Source: Streptantibioticus cattleyicolor NRRL 8057 = DSM 46488 | Lineage (GTDB): Bacteria; Actinomycetota; Actinomycetes; Streptomycetales; Streptomycetaceae | Length of the DNA stretch: 64,000 nt | Direction of reading: 5' to 3' | Assembly (NCBI RefSeq): GCF_000240165.1 | Contig: NC_017586.1 | Coordinates: 2,046,001-2,110,000, forward strand | Part shown: positions 8,874 through 17,989 of the stretch, piece after piece | How positions within the stretch are numbered: position 1 is the stretch's first letter | Layout: each line of letters starts with the position of its first letter | The notes under the pieces: model-generated | Database searches by the model: none | Seen by the model: only the letters and a program-made list of their open reading frames with translations | Told to the model about the DNA's origin: nothing | Program-made: the position numbers and the translations under genes

Positions 8874-9461
8874 ATGCACCGGGCCCTGATCGTCGTCGAC
8901 GTGCAGAACGACTTCTGCGAAGGCGGCAGCCTGCCGGTGGCCGGCGGAGCCGACGTGGCCGCCGCCATCACCGATCTGGTGGCCCAGGCCACCCCCGGCT
9001 ACCGCCACATCGTGGCCACCCGTGACCGCCACATAGCGCCGGGCGACCACTTCTCCGACCACCCCGACTACGTCAGGACGTGGCCCGCGCACTGCGTGGC
9101 GGGCACCGAGGGGATCGGCTTCCACCCCAACTTCGCCCCCGCGGTGGCCTGCGGGGCGATCGAGGGCGTCTTCGACAAGGGCGCCTACTCGGCCGCGTAC
9201 AGCGGCTTCGAGGGGGTGGACGAGAACGGCACCGCGCTGGCCGACTGGCTGCGCGCCCGTGACGTGCGCGAGGTGGACGTCGTCGGGATCGCCACCGACC
9301 ACTGCGTACGGGTCACCGCGCTGGAGGCGGTGCGGCTGGGGTTCGCCACCCATGTGCTCCTCGACCTGACCGCCGGGGTCGCGGCGCGGACCACGGAACG
9401 GGCGATCGAGGAGATGCGCGCGGCCGGGGTGGAGCTGTCCGGCAAGCCGGTGGTGGGGTGA
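8874..9461 (+). CDS. pncA: Nicotinamidase (isochorismatase family)
   Basis: This 195-residue hydrolase converts nicotinamide to nicotinate and ammonia. The catalytic triad is D9 (in VVDVQNDF), K102 (in FDKGAYS) and C144 (in IATDHCVR). The metal site is represented by D51, H53 and H59 in TRDRHIAPGDHFSDH. AGGA precedes the ATG at a reasonable distance. Its position directly after pncB completes the nicotinamide salvage pathway. An AGTCTGA heptamer before the gene is also found inside the pncB palindrome, which may reflect shared control. Confidence 0.92.
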   Translation: MHRALIVVDVQNDFCEGGSLPVAGGADVAAAITDLVAQATPGYRHIVATRDRHIAPGDHFSDHPDYVRTWPAHCVAGTEGIGFHPNFAPAVACGAIEGVFDKGAYSAAYSGFEGVDENGTALADWLRARDVREVDVVGIATDHCVRVTALEAVRLGFATHVLLDLTAGVAARTTERAIEEMRAAGVELSGKPVVG

Positions 9462-9474
9462 GCCCGGTACCGGG

Positions 9475-9777
9475 TCAGTAGCGGCGCAGGGTGCGCGGGG
9501 GGTGCCAGGGCTCGCTGTCGTCGGTGCGGCAGGAGCGCCACACCAGGCCGTCGGGGTGGTGGAGGACGACGCTGATCTCGTCCGGGCTGGGCGGCTCGGC
9601 GTTGCCGCTGAGGCGGACGGTGCGGAAGCCCAGGTTCCGTACCCGGGTCAGGGCGCGCTGGCGGTTGGCGGCGTGCACCAGGACGCGTACCGTCGAGCCG
9701 TCGGCGGCGTCCGGGCGCGGCAGCGTCAGGGCGACCACCACGCTGCCGCTGGGCAGTTTCACGAATCCACCGGCCAC
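9475..9777 (-). CDS. Conserved hypothetical protein (100 aa)
   Basis: The 100-residue product has no recognised domain, signal peptide or membrane helix. The sequence looks like a small beta-rich cytoplasmic domain (VVVALTLPRP, STVRVLVHAANRQRA, ISVVLHHPDGLVWRSC) ending in a basic, proline-containing tail. Codon use is typical of the neighbours, so it is probably a real gene. It converges on the nicotinamidase gene with 13 bases between the stops. A 16-bp palindrome at 9832-9847 lies about 55 bases upstream of its start. Confidence 0.7.
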   Translation of the reverse strand: MAGGFVKLPSGSVVVALTLPRPDAADGSTVRVLVHAANRQRALTRVRNLGFRTVRLSGNAEPPSPDEISVVLHHPDGLVWRSCRTDDSEPWHPPRTLRRY

Positions 9778-9831
9778 GGTCTCTCCCTGCCTTCGCCCCG
9801 CACCATGAGTCTGCCCGCCGTGCGCTTACCG

Positions 9832-9847
9832 GGAAAACCGGTTTTCC
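9832..9847. promoter_or_regulatory. 16-bp palindrome GGAAAACCGGTTTTCC
   Basis: This perfect 16-bp palindrome stands out by its A/T blocks in a 73% GC genome. It sits in the divergent region between the genes at 9475-9777 and 10070-10342. CGCTTACCGGGA overlaps its left side, and GCTTACCGGGA recurs about 105 bases downstream, near 9929-9939. It is probably a regulator-binding site. Confidence 0.45.
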
Positions 9848-10069
9848 GACGAAAGGGCGTACCGCTGCGGCGTCCGTACCGTCATGAATCCGTGCGCCCC
9901 CTGTGCTTCACACCGTGGGTTAGGTCACGCTTACCGGGAGTTCCCCGCGGGCATCCGGAACCGTAGAGTCGATGGGCGGCACGCCCGCACGACGCCCCGG
10001 TACCGCGACCTGCCCGACGTCTCCTCCCGTACCCCTGCGGGGGGACCCCCATCGAGGACGGATTCCGCC

Positions 10070-10342
10070 ATGCCGCGTCCGACCCCCGCACAGCTCGGCT
10101 ACGGTTCGGCCACCGTGGTCTGCTCCACCCTCGTCATGCTGCTGCTGTCCGAGGTGAGTTCGCCCGCCGGGGTGGTCGCCATCTCGGTGGCCGGCCTGGC
10201 GCTCGGGGTGCTGGTGGCGCTGACCCTGGCGATGCCGTGGCCGGGCCGGGCCCGTTCCGGTTCCGCGGCCGGGGTCGCCGAGCGCCGGGAGACCGCCCGG
10301 GTGCCGCAGACCGTCGGCGCCCGGACCGACCGGGGGCGCTGA
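10070..10342 (+). CDS. Small membrane protein (90 aa)
   Basis: The 90-residue product has two predicted membrane helices (about residues 12-30 and 34-56) separated by a short Ser/Pro turn, followed by a basic and polar tail. No family was recognised. ATG at 10070 is chosen because the upstream part of the open frame lacks any hydrophobic or conserved character, and GAGGACGG lies upstream, although rather far. It converges on an RDD gene ten bases away. Confidence 0.6.
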   Translation: MPRPTPAQLGYGSATVVCSTLVMLLLSEVSSPAGVVAISVAGLALGVLVALTLAMPWPGRARSGSAAGVAERRETARVPQTVGARTDRGR

Positions 10343-10352
10343 CCCGGCGCGG

Positions 10353-10979
10353 TCACGGCACCGAGACGACGACGGTGCGGGCCGCCTTGTCGTGCAGCGC
10401 GTGGTGGTAGGGCTGGTCCCACAGACACCACGCCACGTTGACCAGCCAGAACACCGAGCCGCAGCAGGGCACGACGGGCGGCAGCGCGTAGACGGCCGCC
10501 CGCACCCAGCCGGGCCGGCCGGCCGGGTTGGTGCCGCTGTCGAGCATCGCCACCCGGATCCGCATCCACCGCTTGCCGAGGGTCTGGCCGCGGGTGGTGA
10601 GCATGTAGCCGTCGTAGCCGAAGTAGACCAGGGCGTAGATCAGCTCCTGCCAGAAGCTGCGGTTGGTGTCGTTGTAGTCGTAACCGCCCCAGGCGAAGCC
10701 CAGGATGATGCCGATCGGGATGCCCACGATCAGCGCGTCGGCGATCCGGGCCACCAGCCGTCTCCACCGGGCGGCCAGCGGCGGCATGCCCAGCAGCGGA
10801 TCGGTGCCGGTGCCGTAGGGCGTCCCGTACGGCGGCGCGGGCGGCGGCATGCCGTGGGGGCCGCCGTACGGGCCGCCCTCGGTGCCGCCGCCCTCCGGTG
10901 CGCCGGCGGCGTCGGGGTACTTCCGGGAGGGCTCCTCCGGCGGCTCGCCCGGCCCGGGCGTCGGGGGGTCGGTGCTCAT
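10353..10979 (-). CDS. RDD family membrane protein
   Basis: The 208-residue protein has a disordered N-terminus rich in Pro, Gly and Tyr (about residues 1-70), then an RDD domain with its three to four membrane helices. The signature is visible as ARWRRLVARIADALIVG, where R-x-x-A-x-x-x-D supplies the name, and in the central TLGKRWMRIRV motif. RDD proteins are poorly understood; some affect ion or sodium tolerance. The start ATG at 10979 (MSTDPPTP) is the first with a family-like N-terminus. It lies downstream of a second RDD gene on the same strand, and the two probably form a pair. Confidence 0.85.
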   Translation of the reverse strand: MSTDPPTPGPGEPPEEPSRKYPDAAGAPEGGGTEGGPYGGPHGMPPPAPPYGTPYGTGTDPLLGMPPLAARWRRLVARIADALIVGIPIGIILGFAWGGYDYNDTNRSFWQELIYALVYFGYDGYMLTTRGQTLGKRWMRIRVAMLDSGTNPAGRPGWVRAAVYALPPVVPCCGSVFWLVNVAWCLWDQPYHHALHDKAARTVVVSVP

Positions 10980-11048
10980 GTACCGAGTCAAACCCGGCCC
11001 GGGGCGCCGCGCCCGCGGCCGCATCCGTTCGGGGGACCCCCGGCGCGC

Positions 11049-12227
11049 TCAGCCGCCGGCGACGAAGGTGCGGGCGGCCTTGTCGTGCCAGCACTGCCGC
11101 CACGGCCGGTCGAACAGGCACCAGGCGACGTCCACCACACCGACGACCACGAAGCCGAGCAGCTGGCGCACGAGCACCCGGCGCAGCGCCTGGCCGAAGC
11201 CGGGGGTCAGCTGCGACTCGATGTCGAGCACCCGCACGTTGACCAGCTTCTTGCCCAGCGTGCGCCCCCATTTGACGGTGGGCAGCGCCTCGTAGAGCAC
11301 CCCGGCGACGAGCAGCGCGCCGAGGACGGCGGCGAGGATCGCGCCGGTGGTGCCGTCGATCAGCCAGACCTGCACGGTCTCGCCGGTCCGCCGGGCGGCC
11401 TCGATCTTGTCGTGGATGTGCCGCAGGGCGGCGAGGACCAGGGGGAACGCCCCGGCGCCGACCACCGCGCCGACGATCAGGGTGTCGATGACCCGGGCGG
11501 CGAGCCGGCGGGCGGTGCCGGCCGGGCGGGCGGGGTCCTGGGTGTCGAGGAAGGGGTTGGACACCGGGGGGCGCCAGGGCAGCGCGGTCCCGGCCGCCGG
11601 GTCGGCACCGGGGAGGGGGGCGGCCTTGGTGCCGGAGGAGGGGTCGGAGCCGGCCCGGGCGAGCTGTTCGATCTGCCGCTGCCAGGGCACCTGCTCGGGG
11701 CCGGCGGCCGGGGTGGCCGGGGTCTCCACCGGCGGCGCGTGCCGCGGGTAGCCGTAGCCGCCGGAGGGGGCCTGCGGGTAGCCGTACGCGGGGCCGGACA
11801 CCGGGGCGGAGGGGGCCGGGGCGGGCGGGGCCTGGGGCTCCTCGGCGCGCCCCCAGGTGACGCGGCCCTGGCCGGCGGCGGGCGGCCGGGCGGGGCCGGT
11901 GCCCCACGCGGACGGGGCCGCCGGGGCGGGCGGGGCCGGCTCGTCCTTGGGCACCTCGGCCACCGGGGCCTGCGGATCCTCGTCGAGGAACATCACCCCG
12001 GACTGGTCCACCGTCCTGGGGCGCGGCGCGGCCGGCGGGGCCGCCTGGACGGCGGAGGGGTCGAGGGCGCCGGGCGGCGGCGCCAGCACCTCGCCGGGCT
12101 TCGGCTCGGGCCGGCTGGTGCCGGGCACCCAGGCCGTGCCGTCCCAGTAGCGGACGTAGCCCGGGATGGACGGATCGGGGTAGTACCCGGCCCGGGGTCC
12201 GTTGCTGCCAGCGCCAGCGGAGGTCAC
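11049..12227 (-). CDS. RDD family protein with N-terminal DUF2510 domain
   Basis: The roughly 392-residue protein starts with a DUF2510 module (AGYYPDPSIPGYVRYWDGTAWVPG, here in two parts: YYPDP and RYWDGTAW). A long Pro/Ala-rich linker of about 170 residues follows, then a C-terminal RDD domain (ARPAGTARRLAARVIDTLIV, GRTLGKKLVNVRV) with several membrane helices. GTG at 12227 is preferred because a GGGGG ribosome-binding tract precedes it; TTG at 12239 is an upstream alternative. It shares family and the C-terminal HDKAART signature with the next gene, so the pair likely arose by duplication. Function is unknown. Confidence 0.85.
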   Translation of the reverse strand: MTSAGAGSNGPRAGYYPDPSIPGYVRYWDGTAWVPGTSRPEPKPGEVLAPPPGALDPSAVQAAPPAAPRPRTVDQSGVMFLDEDPQAPVAEVPKDEPAPPAPAAPSAWGTGPARPPAAGQGRVTWGRAEEPQAPPAPAPSAPVSGPAYGYPQAPSGGYGYPRHAPPVETPATPAAGPEQVPWQRQIEQLARAGSDPSSGTKAAPLPGADPAAGTALPWRPPVSNPFLDTQDPARPAGTARRLAARVIDTLIVGAVVGAGAFPLVLAALRHIHDKIEAARRTGETVQVWLIDGTTGAILAAVLGALLVAGVLYEALPTVKWGRTLGKKLVNVRVLDIESQLTPGFGQALRRVLVRQLLGFVVVGVVDVAWCLFDRPWRQCWHDKAARTFVAGG

Positions 12228-12534
12228 CAATGCCCCCAACTCCCATCAGAACCGACACACCGTCAAGCCGGCTGTCGCCGCCGGGCCCGCCGTCTGCGGC
12301 CGGGCCCGCCTCCACCTGTCGGGGGAAGACACTAACGAAACACGCGGCGCACCGGAGCGCCCTCCGCCCGCCGGGCCGACGGCGCGGGGCCGGCGGACGG
12401 CCACGTCGGCGGAGCCACCGGGAAGTGTACGGGGCACGTTCCACCGGTACGCCCACGCCGCCGAAGGTCACTCGTCCGGATGGCGCCGTGAACGGGCGGG
12501 CGGCCGTGCGCCGTTCGGCGTACCGGAGGGCGGG
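12228..12534. other. Intergenic region upstream of the DUF2510-RDD gene
   Basis: This 307-bp region holds no supported gene. Around 12330-12345 the sequence is less GC-rich and contains TAGTGT on the minus strand, a possible -10 box. No paired -35 was found. Confidence 0.4.
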
Positions 12535-13083
12535 TCAGCTCAGCACTCCGTCGCGGTCGAGGTCGAAGCGGCAGATCACGGTCTTGCCGCCGGCCAGCCC
12601 CGGCACCCACCACAGGGCGTCGGTGAGCCGCTGGACGATCATCAACCCGCGTCCGGAGTCGGGGAGTAACGCCTCGGCCGTGTTCTCCGGCAGCTCGGCG
12701 GAGAACCCCTCGCCGACCGGGAGCACCGGGGGGCTGGAGTCCTCGTCGGTCACCTCGATGAAGAGCCGGCGCGGCCAGCAGCGCAGCGCCAGGTCGATGC
12801 GGCGGGCGGCGCCGGGCCGGGTGCGGAAGTCGTCGGGCACCGCGTGGTGGATGACGTTGCCGACCAGTTCGGAGACGACCAGCCGGGCGTCCTCGGCCAG
12901 ATGCGGCAGGCCCCAGTCCTCCAGGGCGGCACGGGTCATCTCCCGGGCCGCCCGCACCGTGCCGGGCGTCTCCGCGAAGAGTGTCAGCGCCCGGAACCGC
13001 TCCGCGGGCTCGGACGGTTCCGGACCCGACCGGGTGAGCACGGCGAAGCTCTCGAAGCCCGGCCCACTCTTGCAGGTGTTCAT
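12535..13083 (-). CDS. Serine-kinase-like HATPase (RsbW/anti-sigma type)
   Basis: This 182-residue protein has one GHKL/HATPase domain of the anti-sigma factor type, which in streptomycetes controls sigma factors by partner switching. The ATP-lid motifs are visible: the N box SELVGNVIHHA (about residues 69-80), VTDEDSSPP, and the G box DSGRGLMIV near residue 145. There is no membrane segment or phosphatase domain. The ATG at 13083 has a strong ribosome-binding site, AGGAGGGG. Its partner sigma or antagonist is not encoded nearby; the divergent neighbour is an SsgA-like developmental gene. A kinase role is inferred from the family. Confidence 0.88.
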   Translation of the reverse strand: MNTCKSGPGFESFAVLTRSGPEPSEPAERFRALTLFAETPGTVRAAREMTRAALEDWGLPHLAEDARLVVSELVGNVIHHAVPDDFRTRPGAARRIDLALRCWPRRLFIEVTDEDSSPPVLPVGEGFSAELPENTAEALLPDSGRGLMIVQRLTDALWWVPGLAGGKTVICRFDLDRDGVLS

Positions 13084-13423
13084 CAGTCCCCTCCTGTTCG
13101 CCGTACTCCGCTGAGCCCGGCACCTCCAGTCAATGCCGTGCGGGCGCGGCGCGGGAGCGTACACAGGGGGGTTCATGTGGACACCGTGGGGGCGCAGGGG
13201 CGTGCGCCGGTGGGCCGGCCTGGGAGAAGGCCGCCGGGCGCGGCGCGACCGCGGCGGCCCCTTTAGCCGGTGCGGCGCCGTGCCGGGCCACGTTCGGCAA
13301 AATCCACCGCGCCGCGCCGAAGTCGCGTAATGGTGTGGGGGATATGCGCTCTCTCCCGGTGCGGCCCCCGCAGCGCCCGCTGCGACTTCCGCCAGGGGCC
13401 GCCGAGGAAAGGACGTCGTCTTC
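13084..13423. other. Divergent intergenic region between the HATPase and ssgA-like genes
   Basis: This 340-bp region presumably carries both promoters. The least GC-rich part is around 13325-13350. No confident promoter pair, terminator or small gene was found. Confidence 0.4.
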
Positions 13424-13903
13424 ATGCACACCGTGGTGGAACGCGAACTCGAACTGAGCCTGGTGCTGTCGCCGGAGCGCAGCGTCCCGGTGCCGGCCCG
13501 GCTGGAGTACCGGGCCGACGATCCGTTTGCCGTGCACTTCACCTTCCACGTCACCTCGGACGCCCCGGTCACCTGGACGTTTGCCCGGGAGCTGCTGATC
13601 GACGGGGTGTTCCGGCCGTGCGGGCACGGGGACGTGCGGATCTGGCCGGCCAAGTCGGAGGGGCGCCCGGTGATCTGCCTGGCGCTCAGCTCGCCGGACG
13701 GCGACGCGCTGCTGGAGGCGGCCTCGTCGCCGGTGGCGGCGTGGCTGGAGCGCACGCTGCGCCTGGTGCCGCCGGGCAGCGAGCACGAGCAGCTCGGCCT
13801 CGACCAGGAGCTGGGCGAGCTGCTGGCGCCGACCGGCCGCGACCGGGAGGAGTCCTGGCTGCGGGAGGCCCGCCCGGGCGACGACGCCCCCGAGGGCGCG
13901 TAG
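13424..13903 (+). CDS. ssgG: SsgA-like sporulation and cell division protein (SALP)
   Basis: This 159-residue protein belongs to the SsgA/SsgB family, which is restricted to morphologically complex actinobacteria and helps place septa and remodel the wall during sporulation. Family features include VVERELELSLVLSPE at the N-terminus, DPFAVHFTFHV, and the GRDLLxxG-like segment FARELLIDGVFRPCGHGDVRIWP. Neighbourhood suggests it corresponds to SsgG, but the paralogue assignment is tentative. GAGGAAAGGA precedes the ATG. It converges on the FAD oxidase gene across a bulged hairpin. Confidence 0.85.
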   Translation: MHTVVERELELSLVLSPERSVPVPARLEYRADDPFAVHFTFHVTSDAPVTWTFARELLIDGVFRPCGHGDVRIWPAKSEGRPVICLALSSPDGDALLEAASSPVAAWLERTLRLVPPGSEHEQLGLDQELGELLAPTGRDREESWLREARPGDDAPEGA

Positions 13904-13911
13904 TGCCGGAC

Positions 13912-13961
13912 GCCGGTACGGGGGCGCACGCGCGTCGCACGTCCGCTCCCCGTACCCCGGC
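13912..13961. terminator. Bidirectional terminator-like hairpin
   Basis: Two stem segments pair across a central loop: 13912-13916 with 13957-13961 and 13917-13923 with 13948-13954, separated by a 2-base bulge. It lies between converging genes. Confidence 0.5.
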
Positions 13962-13964
13962 GGG

Positions 13965-15332
13965 TCAGAGCACCTTGCCCGGGTTGAGGATGCCGAGAGG
14001 GTCGAAGACCGCCTTGATGCCGCGCTGCAACTCCAGCCCTACGGGCCCGAGTTCACGGGCGAGCCACTCCTTCTTCAGGACGCCGACGCCGTGTTCGCCG
14101 GTGATCGTGCCGCCGAGTTCCAGCCCCAGCGCCATGATCTCGTCGAAGGACTCGCGGGCGTGGCGGACCGCTTCGGGGTCGCCGGGGTCGAAGCAGACGA
14201 TGGGGTGGGTGTTGCCGTCCCCGGCGTGCGCGCAGACGCCGATGACGAGGGCGTGACGGTCGGCGATGGCGGCCACCCCGTCGAGCATGTCGGCCAGCCG
14301 GGAGCGGGGCACGGCGACGTCGTCGATCATCGTGGTGCCGGTGATCCGTTCCAGCGCGGTGAGCGCCAGCCGGCGGGCCTGGAGCAGCATCTCGGACTCG
14401 GCGGCGTCCTCGGCGGGCACCACGGCGGTGGCCCCGGCGGCGGTGCACAGCTCACCGAGGGCGGCCAGGTCGGCGGCGGGGTCGGGGGTGTCGTAGGCGG
14501 CGAGCAGCAGCGCCTCGGTGGTCTCCGGCAGCCCCATGCGGGCCAGGTCGTTGACGGCCCGGATGGTGGTGCGGTCCATCAGCTCCAGCAGCGAGGGGGC
14601 GTGGCCGCGGGCCATGATCGCGCAGACCGCGTCGCAGGCGGCCCGTACCGAGGGGAACTCGGCGGCCACGGCGAGCTGGCCGGCGGGCGCCGGCTTGAGG
14701 GCGAGCACCGCCCGGACCACCACGCCCAGGCTGCCCTCGGAGCCGACGATCAGCCGGGTCAGGTCGTAGCCGGCCACCCCCTTGGCGGTGCGGCGGCCGG
14801 TGCGCAGCAGCCGTCCGTCGGCCAGGACGACGTCCAGGCCGAGCACGTACTCGGCGGTGACCCCGTACTTGACGCAGCACAGGCCGCCGGAGCCGGTGCC
14901 GATGTTGCCGCCGATGGTGCACTGCTCCCAGCTGGAGGGGTCGGGCGGGTAGTACAGCCCGTGTTCGGCGACGGCCCGGGAGAGGACGGCGTTGACCACG
15001 CCGGGTTCGACGACGGCGGTGCGGTCCACCGGGTCGATGGCGAGGACGCGGTCCATCTTGACCAGGGAGAGCACGATCCAGCCGTCCCCGGCGTTGGCGG
15101 CGCCGGACAGCCCGGTGCGGGCGCCCTGCGGCACCACCGGTACCCGCAGCTCGGTGGCGGTGCGCATGACGTGCCGCACCTGTTCGACGGTGCGGGGCAG
15201 CACCACGACCGCGGGGGTTCCGCTCGCGCAGAAGCTCGCCATGTCGTTGGCGTACGAGGCGGTGACGTCCGGGTCGGTCACCACCGCCTCGTCGGGCAGG
15301 CCGGAACGCAGCCGTTCCACGAGATCCGTCAT
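13965..15332 (-). CDS. FAD-linked oxidase (GlcD / D-lactate dehydrogenase type)
   Basis: This 455-residue flavoenzyme has an N-terminal FAD_binding_4 (PCMH) domain, with VVLPRTVEQVRHVM and the dinucleotide-binding PQGARTGLSGAANA, and a C-terminal FAD_oxidase_C domain. The latter includes the metal/substrate histidines in VCAHAGDGNTHPI and the GTITGEHGVGVLKK signature. It probably oxidises a 2-hydroxy acid such as glycolate or D-lactate, with electrons going to a membrane acceptor. The start ATG at 15332 gives a family-length protein; the longer frame overlaps the hppD gene. It lies 68 bases downstream of hppD on the same strand and may be co-transcribed. Confidence 0.9.
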   Translation of the reverse strand: MTDLVERLRSGLPDEAVVTDPDVTASYANDMASFCASGTPAVVVLPRTVEQVRHVMRTATELRVPVVPQGARTGLSGAANAGDGWIVLSLVKMDRVLAIDPVDRTAVVEPGVVNAVLSRAVAEHGLYYPPDPSSWEQCTIGGNIGTGSGGLCCVKYGVTAEYVLGLDVVLADGRLLRTGRRTAKGVAGYDLTRLIVGSEGSLGVVVRAVLALKPAPAGQLAVAAEFPSVRAACDAVCAIMARGHAPSLLELMDRTTIRAVNDLARMGLPETTEALLLAAYDTPDPAADLAALGELCTAAGATAVVPAEDAAESEMLLQARRLALTALERITGTTMIDDVAVPRSRLADMLDGVAAIADRHALVIGVCAHAGDGNTHPIVCFDPGDPEAVRHARESFDEIMALGLELGGTITGEHGVGVLKKEWLARELGPVGLELQRGIKAVFDPLGILNPGKVL

Positions 15333-15400
15333 GGTCCCCAGCCTGGCACCGGGCGGCGGCACGGGGAAGGAGCCGTGCGGCGCCCGGTGCGGCGGGCCGG

Positions 15401-16576
<1,176 letters not shown>

Positions 16577-16636
16577 CTAGCGATATCCGATTTGTGCTCG
16601 GCATTCTGTACATGATGACTATGAAGAGGGGCGGAG

Positions 16637-17125
16637 GTGGCATTTTCCATGGGCATCGACGCGCTGGACGGGCGGCTGATCACGCTGCTGGCCGAGGAGC
16701 CGCGGATTGGGGTGCTGGAGGCGTCCCGGCGGCTCGGGGTGGCCCGCGGCACGGTGCAGGCCCGGCTGGACCGGCTCCAGGCCGGCGGGGTGATCCGCGG
16801 GTTCGGGCCGCAGGTGGACCCGGCGGCGCTGGGCTATCCGGTGACCGCCTTCGCCACCTTGGAGATCAAGCAGGGCCAGGGCCCGGACGTGCGGGCCCAT
16901 CTGGCCGGGGTGCCGGAGGTGCTGGAGCTGCACACCACCACCGGGCAGGGCGACATGCTGTGCCGGCTGGTGGCCCGCTCCAACGCCGATCTGCAACGGG
17001 TGATCGACCGGGTGGTCGGCTTCGAGGGCATCGTGCGCGCCGCCACGGCGATCGTGATGGAGAACCCGGTGCCGCTGCGGATCATCCCGCTGGTGGAGCA
17101 GGCGGCCCGGGACACCGGGCGCTGA
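16637..17125 (+). CDS. Lrp/AsnC family transcriptional regulator
   Basis: This roughly 162-residue regulator has an N-terminal helix-turn-helix (LDGRLITLLAEEPRIGVLEASRRLGVARGTVQARLDRL in pieces, about residues 10-50) and a C-terminal AsnC/RAM ligand-binding domain (about 70-150). GTG at 16637 has AGAGG 7 bases upstream. ATG at 16649, with GGAGG further away, is an equally usable start and would give MGIDALDGR. Divergent orientation next to hppD suggests it controls aromatic amino acid degradation, probably in response to an aromatic amino or keto acid. That ligand is inferred. Confidence 0.88.
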   Translation: MAFSMGIDALDGRLITLLAEEPRIGVLEASRRLGVARGTVQARLDRLQAGGVIRGFGPQVDPAALGYPVTAFATLEIKQGQGPDVRAHLAGVPEVLELHTTTGQGDMLCRLVARSNADLQRVIDRVVGFEGIVRAATAIVMENPVPLRIIPLVEQAARDTGR

Positions 17126-17131
17126 CCGCGG

Positions 17132-17920
17132 TCAGCAGGACGGCAGCGGGCGTCCGGTGGACAGCGCGTCGAGGGCGTCGAGCGCCCCGCCGAGGTCGGC
17201 GACGGGTACCAGGGTGAGCCCGGCGGGCAGGCTGGCCTTGGCGTCGGTGCACTCGTCGCGGGGGGCGAGGAAGACGGTGGCGCCGTCGCGCTTGGCGGCC
17301 TGTTCCTTCAGCGCAACGCCGCCGACGGCGCCCACCGCGCCGCTCGCGTCGATGGTGCCGGTGCCGGCGATCACCCGGCCGCCGGTGAGGTCGCCGCCGT
17401 GGCCGTCGCCACGGATCTTGTCGATGATGCCGAGGGTGAACATCAGCCCGGCGCTCGGGCCGCCGACGTCGGCCAGCCGGAGCTTGACGTTCACCCGGGC
17501 GGGTGACAGCCGGAGGTACCTGAGGGCGGCGGTGGTCGCCGCGTCCTGGGACTGCTTCATCTCGTCGGCGTTCTGCCGGGCGATCTGCTGGGGCGAGCCG
17601 TTGCCGGGGTAGACGGCGTCCGTGGGCATCACCGCCCGGTCGGTGCGGAACCACCCCTCGACCACGTCGAGCAGGTGCACCGACGCGTCGGGCCCGGTGG
17701 CCTTGATGGTGACCATCCGCAGCTGCCCGGCGGTCCCGCGGGTGGCGGCCCCGGAGACGGTGATCACCTGGGTGCTCTGGTATCTGCCGAGCACGTCGGC
17801 GGTGTCTCCCGGCTGCGCGATCGTCATCGGCAGCGGAGCGGACGCGGCCACCGCGAGCAGCGCGACGACGAGGGCGGAACAGGCGGCGAGGATCCTGGCG
17901 CGAGAAGACACGTAGGGCAT
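17132..17920 (-). CDS. Secreted Lon-like serine protease (S16 family)
   Basis: This 262-residue protein has an N-terminal hydrophobic segment (about residues 8-30) that acts as a signal anchor, and a C-terminal Lon-type proteolytic domain. The Ser-Lys dyad is visible as S156 in GGPSAGLMF and K205 in GGVALKEQAAK. Actinobacterial relatives of the YlbL type usually insert a PDZ domain between these parts; the spacing here leaves no room for a full PDZ. It converges on the AsnC gene with six bases between the stops. The substrate is unknown. Confidence 0.85.
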   Translation of the reverse strand: MPYVSSRARILAACSALVVALLAVAASAPLPMTIAQPGDTADVLGRYQSTQVITVSGAATRGTAGQLRMVTIKATGPDASVHLLDVVEGWFRTDRAVMPTDAVYPGNGSPQQIARQNADEMKQSQDAATTAALRYLRLSPARVNVKLRLADVGGPSAGLMFTLGIIDKIRGDGHGGDLTGGRVIAGTGTIDASGAVGAVGGVALKEQAAKRDGATVFLAPRDECTDAKASLPAGLTLVPVADLGGALDALDALSTGRPLPSC

Positions 17921-17989
17921 TAAAGCCGCTCCCGCCCCGGCTCCCGTCCCCGGGGCGCGCCGCGCGGAGGGCGGGCGGCGGGGCCGGGA

